The notes under the pieces were generated by a model, which saw only the letters and a program-made list of their open reading frames with translations, made no database searches and had not been told where the DNA came from. Shown piece by piece: positions 6,244 through 6,877 of a DNA stretch of 6,877 nt (positions within the stretch are counted from its first letter, which is position 1; every line of letters starts with the position of its first letter). The DNA comes from SXXK01 sp046074645 (GTDB lineage Bacteria > Planctomycetota > Planctomycetia > Planctomycetales > Planctomycetaceae). Made by a program: the position numbers and the translations under genes. The stretch covers positions 1 to 6,877 of the forward strand of contig JBJTOP010000306.1 of NCBI GenBank assembly GCA_046074645.1, in the 5' to 3' direction.

Positions 6244-6852
6244 CTAGGGGGCCTGAGTGGAGAAGCCGGTCAGATAGGGGATGCTGGCAGCGTGAGCAGT
6301 GACCTGGTCGGCAGCGCTGAGCAGTCGGCCGAGATAGTCCCACTGGCCGGTGACAAGGGCATCGCGGGCGCTGTCGAGGAGCGTGACCGAGACAGAGACA
6401 TCGCCGGCTGTGACTTTGAGGGTTGTCAGGTCAACCGTGACGGGAATATCGGGCGTTTTTTCGACGACAGCGACGAGTTTCTGCAGATCTTCGCGGCTGG
6501 CGCGGACGGCGGGGATGCCAAGAGAGTTGCAGTTTCCGAAGAAGATTTCGGCGTAGGATTCAGCGACAATAGCACGGATACCCCAGCGCATGAGCGATTG
6601 TGGGGCGTGCTCGCGGGATGAGCCGCAGCCGAAGTTGCGACCAGCCAGAAGCACACCCGCACCTTTGTACTGAGGCTGATCGAACGGGTGGCCGGGGTCC
6701 TGGCGACGGTCGTCTTCGAACGCGTACTCTCCCAGACCCTCGAACGTCACGCAGCGAAGGTAACGGGCCGGAATGATCCGGTCAGTGTCAATGTCGTCCA
6801 GCAGGAGTGGAATACCGCGAGCGGTGACGGAGCGAATTTCGTTGGCAGCCAT
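6244..6852 (-). CDS. leuD: 3-isopropylmalate dehydratase small subunit (LeuD)
   Basis: LeuD is the small subunit of isopropylmalate isomerase. With LeuC, which carries the iron-sulfur cluster, it converts 2-isopropylmalate to 3-isopropylmalate in cytoplasmic leucine synthesis. The 202-residue protein has the usual bacterial length. Visible family motifs are the N-terminal DIDTDRIIPARYL at residues 20-32 and the swivel-domain signature NFGCGSSREHAP at 73-84, followed by SLMRWGIRAIVAESYAEIFF and the GNCNSLGIP stretch at 106-114. The ATG fits the family's N-terminus. There is no clear Shine-Dalgarno sequence before it, and the frame stays open to the window edge, so a slightly earlier start cannot be excluded. 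No leuC is visible; only 25 nt lie upstream. The TAG stop is immediately followed by the ATG of the PLP enzyme gene. Homoaconitase or citraconate-type specificity is possible in this family, but the motif set is that of ordinary LeuD. Confidence 0.96.
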   Translation of the reverse strand: MAANEIRSVTARGIPLLLDDIDTDRIIPARYLRCVTFEGLGEYAFEDDRRQDPGHPFDQPQYKGAGVLLAGRNFGCGSSREHAPQSLMRWGIRAIVAESYAEIFFGNCNSLGIPAVRASREDLQKLVAVVEKTPDIPVTVDLTTLKVTAGDVSVSVTLLDSARDALVTGQWDYLGRLLSAADQVTAHAASIPYLTGFSTQAP

Positions 6853-6877
6853 GGGAACCCGGAGAGCGGGGAGACGA

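Noticed and set aside
5656..6621. A 321-codon plus-strand open frame
   Set aside because: It lies antisense to the end of leuD and most of the PLP enzyme gene, spans their junction, and encodes a Gly/Asp-rich sequence with no recognisable motif. It is a shadow of well-supported genes in high-GC DNA.

Overview
The window is a high-GC bacterial segment that most likely comes from a planctomycete of the class Planctomycetia. The strongest sign is a gene pair whose architecture is a hallmark of that phylum: a large secreted protein with planctomycete cytochrome c (PSCyt1), DUF1549 (PSCyt2) and DUF1553 (PSD1) domains, followed by a Tat-exported DUF1501 protein. All four convincing genes lie on the minus strand, so transcription runs from the right edge to the left.

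Layout in the direction of transcription. (1) 6852-6244: leuD, the small subunit of 3-isopropylmalate dehydratase (leucine synthesis). Its partner leuC is not in the window and would be expected just beyond the right edge. (2) 6243-5080: a PLP-dependent trans-sulfuration-type enzyme (Cys/Met metabolism family). Its ATG directly follows the leuD stop (TAGATG), so the two are almost certainly co-transcribed and translationally coupled. (3) 5079-4892: a spacer with no gene. It holds a candidate promoter, a pair of imperfect direct repeats 32 bp apart, and a Shine-Dalgarno site that favours an internal ATG for the next gene. (4) 4891-1937: the PSCyt1-PSCyt2-PSD1 protein. (5) 1912-488: the DUF1501 protein, 24 nt after the previous stop, with a good Shine-Dalgarno site before a GTG start. 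(6) 487-1: about 490 bp with no convincing gene. It holds several short hairpins, a 16-bp palindromic repeat present twice, and a tandem 9-bp duplication.

Functionally the window is two units. The first is cytoplasmic amino-acid metabolism (branched-chain plus sulfur amino acids). The second is an exported two-gene operon: a Sec-exported putative c-type haem protein coupled to a Tat-exported alkaline-phosphatase-superfamily-like protein. This pair type occurs in many copies in planctomycete genomes and has no established biochemical role. I see no CRISPR array, tRNA, rRNA, insertion sequence, phage gene or defence system. The points most worth a second look are the leuD/PLP-enzyme fusion-like junction, non-canonical residues around the PLP lysine, the repeats in the left intergenic region and the start-site choices. 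I do not see strong evidence for a wholly new system.
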